This document shows, in pieces, positions 1 through 7,660 of a stretch of 55,458 bases of DNA. The number at the start of each line of letters is the position of its first letter. Positions within the stretch are counted from its first letter, which is position 1. The stretch covers positions 1 to 55,458 of the forward strand of contig NZ_JAPJDO010000036.1 in NCBI RefSeq assembly GCF_026242045.1, written 5' to 3'. This DNA comes from Mycobacterium pinniadriaticum. GTDB taxonomy: Bacteria; Actinomycetota; Actinomycetes; Mycobacteriales; Mycobacteriaceae. A model generated the notes under the pieces. That model did no database searches, was not told the DNA's origin, and worked only from the letters and a program-made list of their open reading frames with translations. A program made the translations under genes and the position numbers.

Positions 1-1
1 C

Positions 2-73
2 CGCTGCGCCTATTCCAGCCCCGCCACCTACGAAAACAACCACACATTCGCTACGCTGCCACAAGCGGCGTAA
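2..73 (+). pseudogene. C-terminal fragment of a transposase (IS3/rve-like)
   Basis: The window opens inside an open frame that ends at TAA 71-73 and reads RCAYSSPATYENNHTF and a few more residues. A short stretch of the form (Y)xSPxxYE near the C-terminus is typical of IS3/IS481-type integrase-core transposases. The stop is followed by CCACTACACCGGGGCAAGGC, which resembles a terminal repeat of such elements. Only 23 residues are visible, so the family is a guess. It could be an intact gene whose start lies outside the window. Confidence 0.35.
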
Positions 74-108
74 CCACAAATCCCGTGTCCACTACACCGG
101 GGCAAGGC

Positions 109-159
109 CCCCGAACCGCTCGCGCAACGCCGTGACGGCGCTGCGCGAGCGGTTCGGGG
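109..159 (+). terminator. Long stem-loop downstream of the transposase tail
   Basis: Bases 109-132 and 136-159 are reverse complements except for one A/C mismatch, giving a 24-bp stem on a 3-nt loop (TGA). It lies 35 bp after the transposase stop. No T-run follows, so it is either a U-tract-less terminator or a terminal hairpin of the mobile element. Confidence 0.55.
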
Positions 160-184
160 TCAGAAGTTTCCAGTGATGATGGTT

Positions 185-1402
185 TCTGGATGCCGGCCCC
201 GAGGTTGTGACCCCGAAATTTCCTGGCCGATCGAGTGCCTTTCATAGGACCTGTCGAGCCTCGGACCGGCGCCCACCACACATCAACCTCGGGCGTCCGC
301 ACGAAGGGTGTGACCTAATAGGAGCGTGCTCGTCCGCGGCCCATCACTGGCCTGTCCACCCTTCTCCTAACGGCGCCCGGTCAACGAGAGGAACCAGCCC
401 CACATGGCGCGCAGCAAACGATCCATCATCGGCGGAGTCGACACACACACGGCAACACATCACGCCGCGGTCATCGACCTCAACGGCCGACTGATCGACG
501 ATGCCGAATTCCCCTCCACACCTACCGGTTACGCATCGATGCTGACATGGATGCGCGGGAAGGGGAAACTTGGCCAGGTCGGCGTCGAAGGAACCGGCGC
601 CTATGGGGCCGGGCTGGCTCGCTACCTGCACGATCAAGGCATCGACGTACTCGAAGTACCTCGACCTGACCGACGCCTCCGCCGCCAACGCGGCAAGAGC
701 GATCCGATCGAAGCCATCCGGATGTTGCGCGTCACCCGCAACGGAGCAGTCAAGGCCCGCACCGCCGCCCTCAACACCCTGCGCTCGATGGTCATCACCG
801 CCCCCGAGTCGTTGCCCACCCAGCTGCGGCCCCTGTCAAAAGCGCAGCTCGTCACTGCCTGCGCACGTCTGCGGCCCGACCTGGCCAACCTCGCCGAGCC
901 CGTCCAGGCCGCGAAACACGCGTTGCGGTCGATAGCCCTGCGGGTTCAACATCTCGACATCGAAACTCGCTCTCTACGAAAGCAACTGGACGAGCTCACC
1001 CAAGCCGCCGCACCGGCCACCAGCGCCGTGTTTGGGCTCGGCCCAGACACCGTCTCGGCGCTACTGATCACCATCGGTGACAACCCCGACCGGCTACGCA
1101 GCGAAGCCGCGTTCGCCCACCTCTGCGGTGTCGCCCCGATCCCAGCATCGTCGGGCAAAACCAACCGACACCGGCTACACCGAGGGGGCGACCACGCCGG
1201 CAACAGCGCGCTACATATCGCCGCCGTCGTACGCCTTCGCTACGACCCCCGCAGCCGGGCCTACGCCGACCGCCGAACCACAGAGGGCCTGTCCATGCCC
1301 GAAATCATCCGCTGCCAGAAGCGCTACCTCGCCCGCGAAATCTTTCACACGCTCCGCGCCGACTACGCCAAAATCAGCACTTGACATCTATAGGAGCGTC
1401 CG
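185..1402 (+). mobile_element. IS110-family insertion sequence (ends approximate)
   Basis: One IS110 transposase gene is preceded by about 220 bp of non-coding DNA and followed by only about 20 bp. The right end is placed near 1400, where the reading frame of an IS3 orfA on the other strand is abruptly replaced. IS110 elements lack clear inverted repeats, so the left end is uncertain. An ATAGGAGCGT string occurs at 318-327 and again at 1390-1399 by the right end, and a related CATAGGAC at 243-250. Elements of this family express a guide (bridge) RNA from their non-coding end; here the only room for it is the upstream side. Confidence 0.55.
404..1384 (+). CDS. IS110-family transposase with internal deletion
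   Basis: The product has 326 residues. It has the N-terminal DEDD (RuvC-like) domain of IS110 recombinases: D13 in GVDTHTATHH, E62 in VEGTGAYG and D100 in GKSD. It also has the C-terminal Transposase_20 domain with the catalytic serine motif PASSGKT near residue 248. The family normally reads KSDPIDA followed by roughly 20-25 residues before EAIRxLRVTR. Here KSDPI runs straight into EAIRMLRVTR, so the last catalytic aspartate is replaced by E103 and that stretch is missing in frame. The protein is therefore probably inactive, although the frame is open. The ATG follows GAGAGGAA, a plausible ribosome site. Confidence 0.85.
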   Translation: MARSKRSIIGGVDTHTATHHAAVIDLNGRLIDDAEFPSTPTGYASMLTWMRGKGKLGQVGVEGTGAYGAGLARYLHDQGIDVLEVPRPDRRLRRQRGKSDPIEAIRMLRVTRNGAVKARTAALNTLRSMVITAPESLPTQLRPLSKAQLVTACARLRPDLANLAEPVQAAKHALRSIALRVQHLDIETRSLRKQLDELTQAAAPATSAVFGLGPDTVSALLITIGDNPDRLRSEAAFAHLCGVAPIPASSGKTNRHRLHRGGDHAGNSALHIAAVVRLRYDPRSRAYADRRTTEGLSMPEIIRCQKRYLAREIFHTLRADYAKIST

Positions 1403-1676
1403 CCGAAATCTCCTTGAGCATGTCGATGTCGAGGGCCTGGTTGGCAACCAACTTCTTCAGCCGGGCGTTCTCGGTCTCGAGTTCTTTGAGCCGTTTGGCC
1501 TCGTTGGCCTTCATGCCGCCGTACTGGGCCAGCCAGCGATGCCACGTCGACTCAGCGATCTCCAGGTGCCGGCACACCTCACCCAGCTCCTGGCCGGTCC
1601 CGAGGAGCTTGTTGCCCTCGGCCAACTTGCGGATGATCTGGTCCGGCGTATGCCGCCGGCGCTTATTCGATGCCAT
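1374..1676 (-). pseudogene. IS3-family OrfA, truncated by the IS110 element
   Basis: From ATG 1676 the product reads MASNKRRRHTPDQIIRK, an HTH_Tnp_1 (pfam01527) N-terminus, followed by a leucine-zipper-like coiled coil (KRLKELETENARLKKLV). The similarity stops after LKEIS. The last residues, about ADAPIDVKC, are encoded by the end of the IS110 element. The partner OrfB that should follow by frameshift is absent in this window. The IS3 left end probably begins at 1756 (TGAGGTGAGC read on the minus strand), inside the IS256 gene next door. Confidence 0.8.
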
Positions 1677-1753
1677 GTCGTCGTCGATTCTTCCTGCCCA
1701 AACACTCGGGCAACAGAGTCTCACAACGACTGGACCACTACGACGGGCTCACC

Positions 1754-2893
1754 TCATTCGGCCCATTCGTCGTGTTGTTCGGCCAGGACGGCGCCAACGA
1801 GGCGGATCAGGGCGTTGCGGTCGGGGAAGATGCCGACGACGTCGGTACGCCGTCGGATTTCCTTGTTGAGACGCTCCTGGGGGTTGTTCGACCAGATCTG
1901 GCGCCAGATCGCCTTGGGGAAGGCGGTGAACGCCAGCAGGTCCGCGCGAGCGTTCTCGAGGTGCTCGGCGACCTTGGGCAGCTTGTCGGCGAGGGCGTCG
2001 ATGATCCGATCATATTGGGCACCAACGGATTCGGCGTCGGGCTGGTCGAACACCGAGTGCAGCAGGGTCCGCACCCACGGCCAGGACGCTTTCGGGGTGA
2101 TAGCCATCAGGTTGGTCGTGTAGTGAGTGCGGCAACGCTGCCAGGCCGCCCCGGGCAGGGTGGCGCCGATCGCAGCTACCAGCCCGGCGTGGGCGTCGCT
2201 GGTGACGAGTTTGACCCCGGTCAGGCCGCGGGCGGTCAGCGACCGCCAGAACGCCAGCCAGCCGGCGCCGTCCTCACCAGTCGTGACGTCGATGCCCAGG
2301 ATTTCGCGGTAGCCCTCGGCGTTGACCCCGGTCGCGATCAGAGCATGCACGTTGACCACCCGGCCGCCCTCGCGGACCTTCAGGACCAGGGCGTCTGCGG
2401 CGACGAAGGTGTACGGGCCGCCGTCCAGCGGCCGACTCCGGAAGGCCTCCACCGCGGCGTCAAGTTCCTTGGCCATCACCGACACCTGCGACTTCGACAG
2501 ACCGGTGATGCCCAGCGTCTCGACCAGGCGATCCATCCGACGGGTGGACACCCCGAGCAGGTAGCAGGTAGCCACCACCGTGGTCAGGGCCCGCTCGGCA
2601 CGCTTGCGGCGTTCCAGCAGCCAGTCCGGGAAGTAGGACCCCTGGCGCAGCTTGGGGATCGCGAGATCCAATGATCTTGCGCGGGTGTCGAATCGGCGCT
2701 GCCGATACCCGTTGCGGGAGTTGATGCGCTCGGCACTGCGTTCCCCGTACCCCGCGCCACACAGGGCATCGGCTTCCGCACCCATCAGGGCGTGGATGAA
2801 CGTGGCAAGCAGATCGCGCAGCACGTCGGGATGGGCGGTGGTGAGTCGTTCGGCCAGCACCGTCGGCAGGTCGATATTGTGGGCAGTGGTCAT
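1754..2893 (-). pseudogene. IS256-family (mutator) transposase lacking its C-terminus
   Basis: The product has 379 residues, against about 410-415 for the family. The DDE triad is visible: VAADALVLK, TSDAHAG and the E of RLNKEIRRR. So is the WQRCRTHYTTNL motif of the mutator group. The frame ends at EQHDEWAE with a TGA that belongs to the start of the neighbouring IS3 element, so about 35 C-terminal residues are lost. The start ATG 2893 has GGAAA upstream. It is probably non-functional despite an intact catalytic triad. Confidence 0.85.
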
Positions 2894-3142
2894 CGCGTGT
2901 TTCCTTTGCTCGAGTGACTTTGGTCGGTCTCTCGAAGAATCACGCGATGACCTTCAATCACTCGGCTACGACACGCCGGTGACTCCGATCAGCTCCGACT
3001 CGTACACCACTCTGCTGGACGCAACCTTGCTCTCGAACACCCCGCCCGGTTCCGGCGCCTACAGTCACAGATTCGGGAGGTCGTGCCAGAAAGCCGTTTC
3101 CTGGTACAGCGACAGCCTGTCGCAATGGGCTGCTCGCCGCCA
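2894..3142. other. Outer end of the IS256 element and non-coding DNA
   Basis: No gene is seen here. About 2990-3030 contains GTACACCACTCTGCTGGACG, which resembles the terminal region of actinobacterial IS256 elements, so the outer end of that element is probably near 3030. The matching inner end was lost with the 3' end of the transposase, so no target duplication can be checked. Confidence 0.35.
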
Positions 3143-3256
3143 CCGAGGATTCCGACACCTTAGCGAGAAGCCACCGTCCTACACGGTGTTGAGAATACCT
3201 AGTCACCGGTTCTCACATCCGACCCAAATCACCGACTTCCTACAGGCGGCTGTAGG
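3143..3256. repeat. Structured repeat, copy 1 (upstream of the toxin module)
   Basis: This 114-bp segment aligns with 4644-4755, at roughly 60-65% identity by eye. Best matches are the first 20 bases (CCGAGGATTCCGACACCTTA against CCGAGGAATCCGACAGCCTA) and the block around TTCCTACA. It contains TGAGAA...TTCTCA and ends in the hairpin CCTACAG-GCGG-CTGTAGG (3239-3256). Copy 2 has a different sequence but a hairpin in the same place, which suggests a conserved structure. Confidence 0.5.
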
Positions 3257-3301
3257 CACATGGTCGTACGAGGCCAGTACGCATAGCACGTCATGGTTGA
3301 T

Positions 3302-3333
3302 TAACGGTGATATGATTTCGTTAACTACCGTTA
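3302..3333 (+). promoter_or_regulatory. Promoter/operator of the toxin-antitoxin operon
   Basis: TAACGGT (3302-3308) and ACCGTTA (3327-3333) form a perfect 7-bp inverted repeat with an 18-bp spacer. Between them lies TATGAT (3311-3316), a good -10 hexamer, and the palindrome GTTAAC (3320-3325). Transcription would start about 3322, some 34 nt before the antitoxin ATG. A repressor on the half-sites would cover the -10, which fits autoregulation by the antitoxin. No convincing -35 is seen. Confidence 0.6.
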
Positions 3334-3355
3334 CACAAGCGTGAAGGTTCCCACA

Positions 3356-3949
3356 ATGACCACAGATGAGCTCGACCAACTCCTCCTAGACCGCTTCAAC
3401 TTGCACCGCTCCGACCTGATCGCGGCACTCAAGACCCTCCCCGCGCATCGGCCGTGGGCGGCCACTCTCACCGCCGACGAAGCCCAGCTACTCGACGACG
3501 TCGGCTTCACCGAAGACCCAGAAGCGTACGCGGAGATCGCAGCCGACGTGACCGCCCACATGGCCAGGCTCTACAGCACGGCCTACACCGCCGCCGAGGT
3601 CAGAGAAGGACTGAGCGTCAACGATTCCCGCGTGCGGCAGCGCCGCCTCAACCACACGCTATGGGCGATCAACGACGGCGGCACATGGGTATACCCCGCG
3701 ATTCAGTTCGAGATCGTCGACCGCGACAAACCACTCAAGCTCAAGCAGGTCCGCGGCCTCGACGAGGTGCTACCGGCCCTGCTCGCCAGGGAGCTGCACC
3801 CCACTGCGGTAGCCGGCCTTCTCATGACCCCGCAGCCCGATTTGCGAATCGATGGTCAACCGAAGTCGGTGCGGGAGTGGCTGTTGCACGGTGAATCCGT
3901 CGAGCCCGTACTCGGACTGATCGAGATCGGCGAATGGGCGGCGACTTGA
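3356..3949 (+). CDS. Antitoxin of the RES-type toxin module (MbcA/DUF2384-like C-terminus)
   Basis: The product has 197 residues. Its C-terminus (TPQPDLRIDGQPKSVREWLL, then EPVLGLIEIGEW) matches the toxin-binding domain pattern of the Xre/MbcA/ParS (DUF2384) family: a proline-rich turn, DG-P-S, then a short helix. The N-terminal half is helical and presumably binds DNA. ATG 3356 is preferred over the in-frame GTG 3341 because GAAGG sits 8 nt upstream of the ATG. The gene overlaps the toxin gene by 16 bp, as usual for translationally coupled toxin-antitoxin pairs. Family assignment is from pattern recognition. Confidence 0.7.
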   Translation: MTTDELDQLLLDRFNLHRSDLIAALKTLPAHRPWAATLTADEAQLLDDVGFTEDPEAYAEIAADVTAHMARLYSTAYTAAEVREGLSVNDSRVRQRRLNHTLWAINDGGTWVYPAIQFEIVDRDKPLKLKQVRGLDEVLPALLARELHPTAVAGLLMTPQPDLRIDGQPKSVREWLLHGESVEPVLGLIEIGEWAAT

Positions 3950-4596
3950 CCGTCGACCCCATGCTGCCGGGCCCTCCGCCACCGCACGTACTGCGTTCGC
4001 TCGGTATCGACGATGACGAGATGCGCGCGATCGACGTCGACGAGATCTGGTGGCGCGCCCATCGCACTGAGGGCGCGCACATACTCGCGTGGAACGCATT
4101 GCGCACTTTCGGGCCGGTGCTGCGGTTCGATCCTCACCCCTTCCCCAAAGGGGTACATGTGCAGCATGGCGTTTGGTACGGAGCCTCAACCCCGTGCGCT
4201 GCACTCGGCGAGGCCTACCAAGTGGACCGGACAATTGACCGTCAACGCGGCCGCCCATATCTAACGGGTTTGTCATTCACCCGCTCACTCATGGTCCTCG
4301 ACCTCGCCGCTGACAGCCAGGGAGCGTGGGCCACACGCGCCGGCGGCACGTTCGCCATCTCCACAGCCCCGCATACCGTGACTCAGCAGTGGGCGCGGCA
4401 CATTACAGAGGCGTTCCCCGATCTGGACGGCCTGCGGTACAACAGCCGATTCGCTGGCGACCCATGCCTAGCACTGTTTACACCGGCCACATCTGCGATG
4501 CCGGCGCGGCCGAGAATATCGCTGCCCCTGACCCATCCCGATCTAGCCGGCCGCATCGCCAGCGCTGCGAAACGTCTCGGCTATGGCGTGGTTTGA
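3934..4596 (+). CDS. RES-domain toxin (NAD+-degrading family)
   Basis: The product has 220 residues. Visible RES-domain landmarks are IWWRAHRTEG (conserved Arg), RFDPHP, GVWYGASTPCAALGEAY (Tyr and catalytic Glu) and LRYNSRFAGDPCLALF (the conserved Ser region). RES toxins such as MbcT and Res deplete NAD+, by phosphorolysis or hydrolysis, unless held by their antitoxin. Possible starts are ATG 3934 (overlapping the antitoxin), TTG 3946 and ATG 3961; 3934 is listed because the overlap is typical. There is no sign of damage. The module sits beside transposon remnants, consistent with horizontal acquisition. Confidence 0.8.
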   Translation: MGGDLTVDPMLPGPPPPHVLRSLGIDDDEMRAIDVDEIWWRAHRTEGAHILAWNALRTFGPVLRFDPHPFPKGVHVQHGVWYGASTPCAALGEAYQVDRTIDRQRGRPYLTGLSFTRSLMVLDLAADSQGAWATRAGGTFAISTAPHTVTQQWARHITEAFPDLDGLRYNSRFAGDPCLALFTPATSAMPARPRISLPLTHPDLAGRIASAAKRLGYGVV

Positions 4597-4643
4597 CAGA
4601 GGATGCGGTGGGGATTCCCGACGCCCACCGCGGCAAGTCGGCG

Positions 4644-4755
4644 CCGAGGAATCCGACAGCCTAGTAACAATCGGCGACCGACACGTTACTGAGAACGCCG
4701 AGGTCGGATTGGTCAGGTTCCGACACATTCACTGAATTCCTACACTCGCCTTAGG
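4644..4755. repeat. Structured repeat, copy 2 (downstream of the toxin module)
   Basis: This is the partner of the repeat at 3143-3256, in the same orientation. It ends in TTCCTA-CACTCGCCT-TAGGAA (4738-4755), a hairpin at the place where copy 1 has a different hairpin. Together the copies bracket the antitoxin and toxin genes. The remaining DNA to 4885 shows no gene. Confidence 0.5.
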
Positions 4756-4885
4756 AAATCGCGGGATGGTGTCCAAATCCCCCTTTCGTGTCCACGCCGC
4801 GGGAAACCAGCTCAAGCCTCCTCGACTTTGGCGACACCTCATTGAGAAGGCTGATCCGAGAGCGGGGTAGCGGCGGCGACATCAC

Positions 4886-6295
4886 TCAGCTACGGCGCTC
4901 CTCGGCGCCGGAGAACCGGACGTGAGCATCGAGCCCGCGGGCGCCGGTGAGCGAGCGGGGTATCAACTCCGCAGTGGCTCCGCTGACGCGGGCGAGCCGG
5001 GCCACGATGGCAAGGCCCAGCCCGCTGCCACCGGTGTCGCTGCTGCCGCGCCAGAACCGGTCGAAAGCCCGCACACAGTCCTCGGCGGACATACCCGGGC
5101 CCTCGTCACGGACATGCACGTCGACAAAATCGGCATCCAAAGCCGGCGCCACGGCCACCTCGATGGTGCTGCCGGGCGGTGACACCGCTAGCGCATTGTC
5201 GATGAGATTGTCGATGATCTGTTCGGCGGCCCCCGGCACGGCCAGCGCGGGGGCAGTCGGCGGCGCCGCCACGGCGATCCGCACGTCTGACTCGTCGGCG
5301 AGTGGCTGCCATTGATCAGCCCGTGCTCGCGCCAACTCGGCGAGATCCACCTCTTCCGGTGCGATCCCAGCTTGGGTCCGGCTGAGCATCAACAGTCCAT
5401 CGATGATGCGTTGCAGGCGAATTGCTTCCTCTTGCGCCGAAACGAGCGTGTCGCGTGCGGCATCCGGATCGGTGTCGAAGAGCTCGGCGGCGCTGTCCAG
5501 ACGCAATCGCAGCGCCGTCAATGGCGTGCGCAGCTGGTGGGAGGCGTCGGCGGCGAACGCACGTTGCTGGCGCAGCAGATCTTCGAGCCGATCGGCCATC
5601 CGGTTGACCGACCTTTCCAGGCTGCGGATTTCGGGTGCCCCGCCGGCGAGGGGGGTCCGCGTGTCCAGCCGCCCTTCGGCTAGCAACTCGGTGGTGCTGC
5701 GCAACTGTCGCAACCGGCGCGTGACCGTGCTGGCCATGACGTAGGCCAGCGCACCGGCCAGCAACACCGTGATCCCCGCGACCAGCCACAGCATGGCTAG
5801 GTGCCCACGAACTTCATCGGTCACCACCTGTGTCGGGTAGGTCAGCCGCACCGCACCGATGACCCGGTCGCCGCTGACCACCGGAACCGCCACGTAAAGC
5901 AGATCGGTGTCGAGGCTGACCGAATGGCGTTGCCCCGTAGCGATTTCGCCCGACAACGCCGTCGCGATCTCGGGGCGCGACCGATACGAGGATCCAGTCG
6001 CGGACTGGTCGTCGTCGGAGGTCAGAATGGCGACACCGGCGGAGTTGACGATTACCACCCTGGCCCCGCTGCTTTGGCGGTAGCGGTGCACGTCGGCCGC
6101 CACTTGCGGGTTCGGCGCCGTAGCCGCTTCGAGCGTGTCCTCCACGCGGCCGGCGAGCAGGAACGCGTCACGTTCCAGCGCGGTGACGATGCGGTCGCGT
6201 TCGACGCGCTGGAGGTAATTGCCGAGCGGGATGTCCTGCACAACCACGACGACGAGCGTGACTGCTGCGAACGCGGCCATCAGCCGCCACTTCAA
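4886..6295 (-). CDS. Sensor histidine kinase
   Basis: The product has 469 residues from TTG 6295, whose first bases overlap the stop of the response regulator (TTGA), so the two are translationally coupled. Order of parts: membrane helix about residues 6-24, an extracytoplasmic sensor of about 140 residues, second helix about 166-189, HAMP, HisKA with the phospho-accepting His about 253 (ASHQLRTPL), then an HATPase domain with NLIDNAL, RDEGPGM and GGSGLGLAIV. A longer frame runs to 6424 but lies inside the regulator gene. The sensor domain is not recognised. The ligand may relate to the divergent redox operon at 7.1-10.1 kb. Confidence 0.9.
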   Translation of the reverse strand: MKWRLMAAFAAVTLVVVVVQDIPLGNYLQRVERDRIVTALERDAFLLAGRVEDTLEAATAPNPQVAADVHRYRQSSGARVVIVNSAGVAILTSDDDQSATGSSYRSRPEIATALSGEIATGQRHSVSLDTDLLYVAVPVVSGDRVIGAVRLTYPTQVVTDEVRGHLAMLWLVAGITVLLAGALAYVMASTVTRRLRQLRSTTELLAEGRLDTRTPLAGGAPEIRSLERSVNRMADRLEDLLRQQRAFAADASHQLRTPLTALRLRLDSAAELFDTDPDAARDTLVSAQEEAIRLQRIIDGLLMLSRTQAGIAPEEVDLAELARARADQWQPLADESDVRIAVAAPPTAPALAVPGAAEQIIDNLIDNALAVSPPGSTIEVAVAPALDADFVDVHVRDEGPGMSAEDCVRAFDRFWRGSSDTGGSGLGLAIVARLARVSGATAELIPRSLTGARGLDAHVRFSGAEERRS

Positions 6296-6975
6296 GCGAG
6301 AACCCCGATACGAAAGCCGACACCGCGAACCGCCTCGATCCACCGCGGATCTCCGAGCTTCTTGCGGATGGCCGCCACGTGTGCGTCGAGCGTCTTGGTG
6401 GTGCCATACCAATTCGCACCCCACACCTGATGCAATATGTCGGATCGGCGGTAGACCGCGCCCGGGTCCTCGGTGAGGTACCAGAGCAGATCGAACTCCT
6501 TCGGCGTCAGGTGCACCTCACGCTCGCCAAGGTGGACGCGCTGGGCGCGGCGGTCGATGTTCAGCGCGCCGAGCGAGCGAGTGGCCGAGGTCCGATCGAC
6601 GTCGCCGCCGTCCCGGGCGATGACGCGTCGGCCGACGGCACGGATCCGTGCCACCAGCTCGTGCATGCCAAATGGCTTGACCACGTAGTCGTCGGCACCC
6701 ATCTCCAGCGCTAGAACCCTGTCGATCTCCTCACCGCGGGCACTGACGACAATGATCGGCACCTGTGAACCTGCCCGGATGGCCCGGCACACATCGGTGC
6801 CGTCCATGTCGGGCAACCCCAAATCCAGCAGCACAAAATCCGGTGCGGTCCCCGCCACGGCATCAATGGCCTCGGCACCGGTCGCGACGTGGTGGGCGTC
6901 GAACCCGGTTCGGATCAGGCCGTCGCACACACCGGCGGCGACCGATTCATCATCTTCGACCACAAGAACCTGCAC
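6292..6975 (-). CDS. OmpR-family response regulator
   Basis: The product has 227 residues. The receiver domain begins VQVLVVEDDES and has phospho-Asp D51 (VLLDLGLP) and the conserved Lys in YVVKPFG. The C-terminal winged helix carries LTPKEFDLLWYL and DAHVAAIRKKLG. GTG 6975 is chosen because a -10-like CATAAT (6983-6988 on the minus strand) lies exactly 7 nt upstream, the spacing of a leaderless mycobacterial transcript. A longer frame exists but has no support. It is cotranscribed with the kinase. Likely targets are its own promoter and the divergent operon, where direct repeats are seen. Confidence 0.9.
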   Translation of the reverse strand: MQVLVVEDDESVAAGVCDGLIRTGFDAHHVATGAEAIDAVAGTAPDFVLLDLGLPDMDGTDVCRAIRAGSQVPIIVVSARGEEIDRVLALEMGADDYVVKPFGMHELVARIRAVGRRVIARDGGDVDRTSATRSLGALNIDRRAQRVHLGEREVHLTPKEFDLLWYLTEDPGAVYRRSDILHQVWGANWYGTTKTLDAHVAAIRKKLGDPRWIEAVRGVGFRIGVLA

Positions 6976-6982
6976 ATGGAGA

Positions 6983-6988
6983 ATTATG
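6983..6988 (-). promoter_or_regulatory. Leaderless -10 of the regulator-kinase operon
   Basis: CATAAT on the minus strand is followed by 7 nt and then GTG 6975. Transcription would start at the start codon. This spacing supports the short form of the regulator. Confidence 0.5.
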
Positions 6989-7047
6989 GGCTTGCCGGGT
7001 CGGCTGCCGGGGGCTTGCGGAGGCGTCCTCACCAAGTACCAACGCAA

Positions 7048-7066
7048 TCTTGGACGTTTCTTGGAC
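7048..7066. promoter_or_regulatory. Direct repeats, candidate response-regulator site
   Basis: TCTTGGAC occurs at 7048-7055 and again at 7059-7066, an 11-bp period or one helical turn, as expected for tandem OmpR-type dimers. A weaker copy, TCCTTGAC (7080-7087), lies about two further turns downstream. The repeats sit between the regulator gene and the divergent redox operon, just upstream of a possible -10 TACTGT (7099-7104). Confidence 0.5.
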
Positions 7067-7110
7067 TTCGGGCGGACCATCCTTGACCGGCGCAAATCTA
7101 CTGTGAAGTG

Positions 7111-7389
7111 ATGAGATCGAAAGTAGCGGTGATCGCTTCGCTGCTGTTCGTCCTGGTCATCGGAGCGGCAGCGTTGGCGGTCAATACCAGGATCTTGGAT
7201 ACGTCGCCCCGGCCAGACATTGGTCGCGCCAATGAACTGTTGGCCCCCAACAGCGCGTCACCGACCGCGGCGACCGGCGTGCCTGCAGCTCCGGCCGACC
7301 AAACAGCCCCGCCACCGCCGCGAAGCGACGACGGTCCGCGCGACAACCACTACGAATCGGAAGAGCTTGACGATGATTTCGACGACTGA
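7111..7389 (+). CDS. Small membrane-anchored protein with acidic tail
   Basis: The product has 92 residues: an N-terminal helix VAVIASLLFVLVIGAAALAV (signal anchor), a Pro/Ala-rich stretch, and a very acidic end (ESEELDDDFDD). ATG 7111 is preferred to GTG 7108. TACTGT lies 6 nt before the ATG and could give a near-leaderless message. It is the first gene of a tightly packed redox operon and overlaps the next gene by 17 bp. I do not recognise the family. No flavinylation motif (D..SGAT) and no cysteines are visible. Confidence 0.65.
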   Translation: MRSKVAVIASLLFVLVIGAAALAVNTRILDTSPRPDIGRANELLAPNSASPTAATGVPAAPADQTAPPPPRSDDGPRDNHYESEELDDDFDD

Positions 7390-7660
7390 TACCGGCCCGC
7401 GGCAGTCGCCGGCGCGGCGGTCCAAGATCGTCGCCGGCACGCTGTCCGCAGGGGCGCTGGTCGCCATTGTCACCGGGCTAGCCGGGCCCACACATGACGG
7501 GCCGGTCGCGCCGACCAGCACGGGCAATGCCGCCGGCTCGACGCCGACCGCGACCTTCCCGCCCGCCCGGCTGGCGACGCCTGCCGCGGTTCCCGCGCCC
7601 GCACCGGCACGCGGCGCGCCAGCTGCTCCCCACGCTGTGTCGAAAGCGTCCGGTGGTTGA
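7373..7660 (+). CDS. Small exported or membrane protein, Pro/Ala-rich
   Basis: The product has 95 residues from ATG 7373: a positively charged start (ARRSK), one hydrophobic helix (VAGTLSAGALVAIVTGLAG), and a Thr/Pro/Ala-rich tail with no cysteine. It overlaps the gene before it by 17 bp and the ApbE gene after it by 8 bp, so it is part of the same operon. In related operons this position often holds an FMN-binding-domain protein modified by ApbE. That domain and its SGAT-type acceptor site are not present here. Function is unknown. Confidence 0.6.
   Translation: MISTTDTGPRQSPARRSKIVAGTLSAGALVAIVTGLAGPTHDGPVAPTSTGNAAGSTPTATFPPARLATPAAVPAPAPARGAPAAPHAVSKASGG

Noticed and set aside
1670..2674. 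A 334-codon plus-strand frame over the IS256 gene
   Set aside because: Shadow of the transposase, which has the DDE triad on the other strand.
7494..7652. Longer start for ApbE
   Set aside because: This stretch is Arg/Pro-rich, overlaps the small upstream gene in another frame, and has no ApbE similarity; GTG 7653 fits the overlap pattern.
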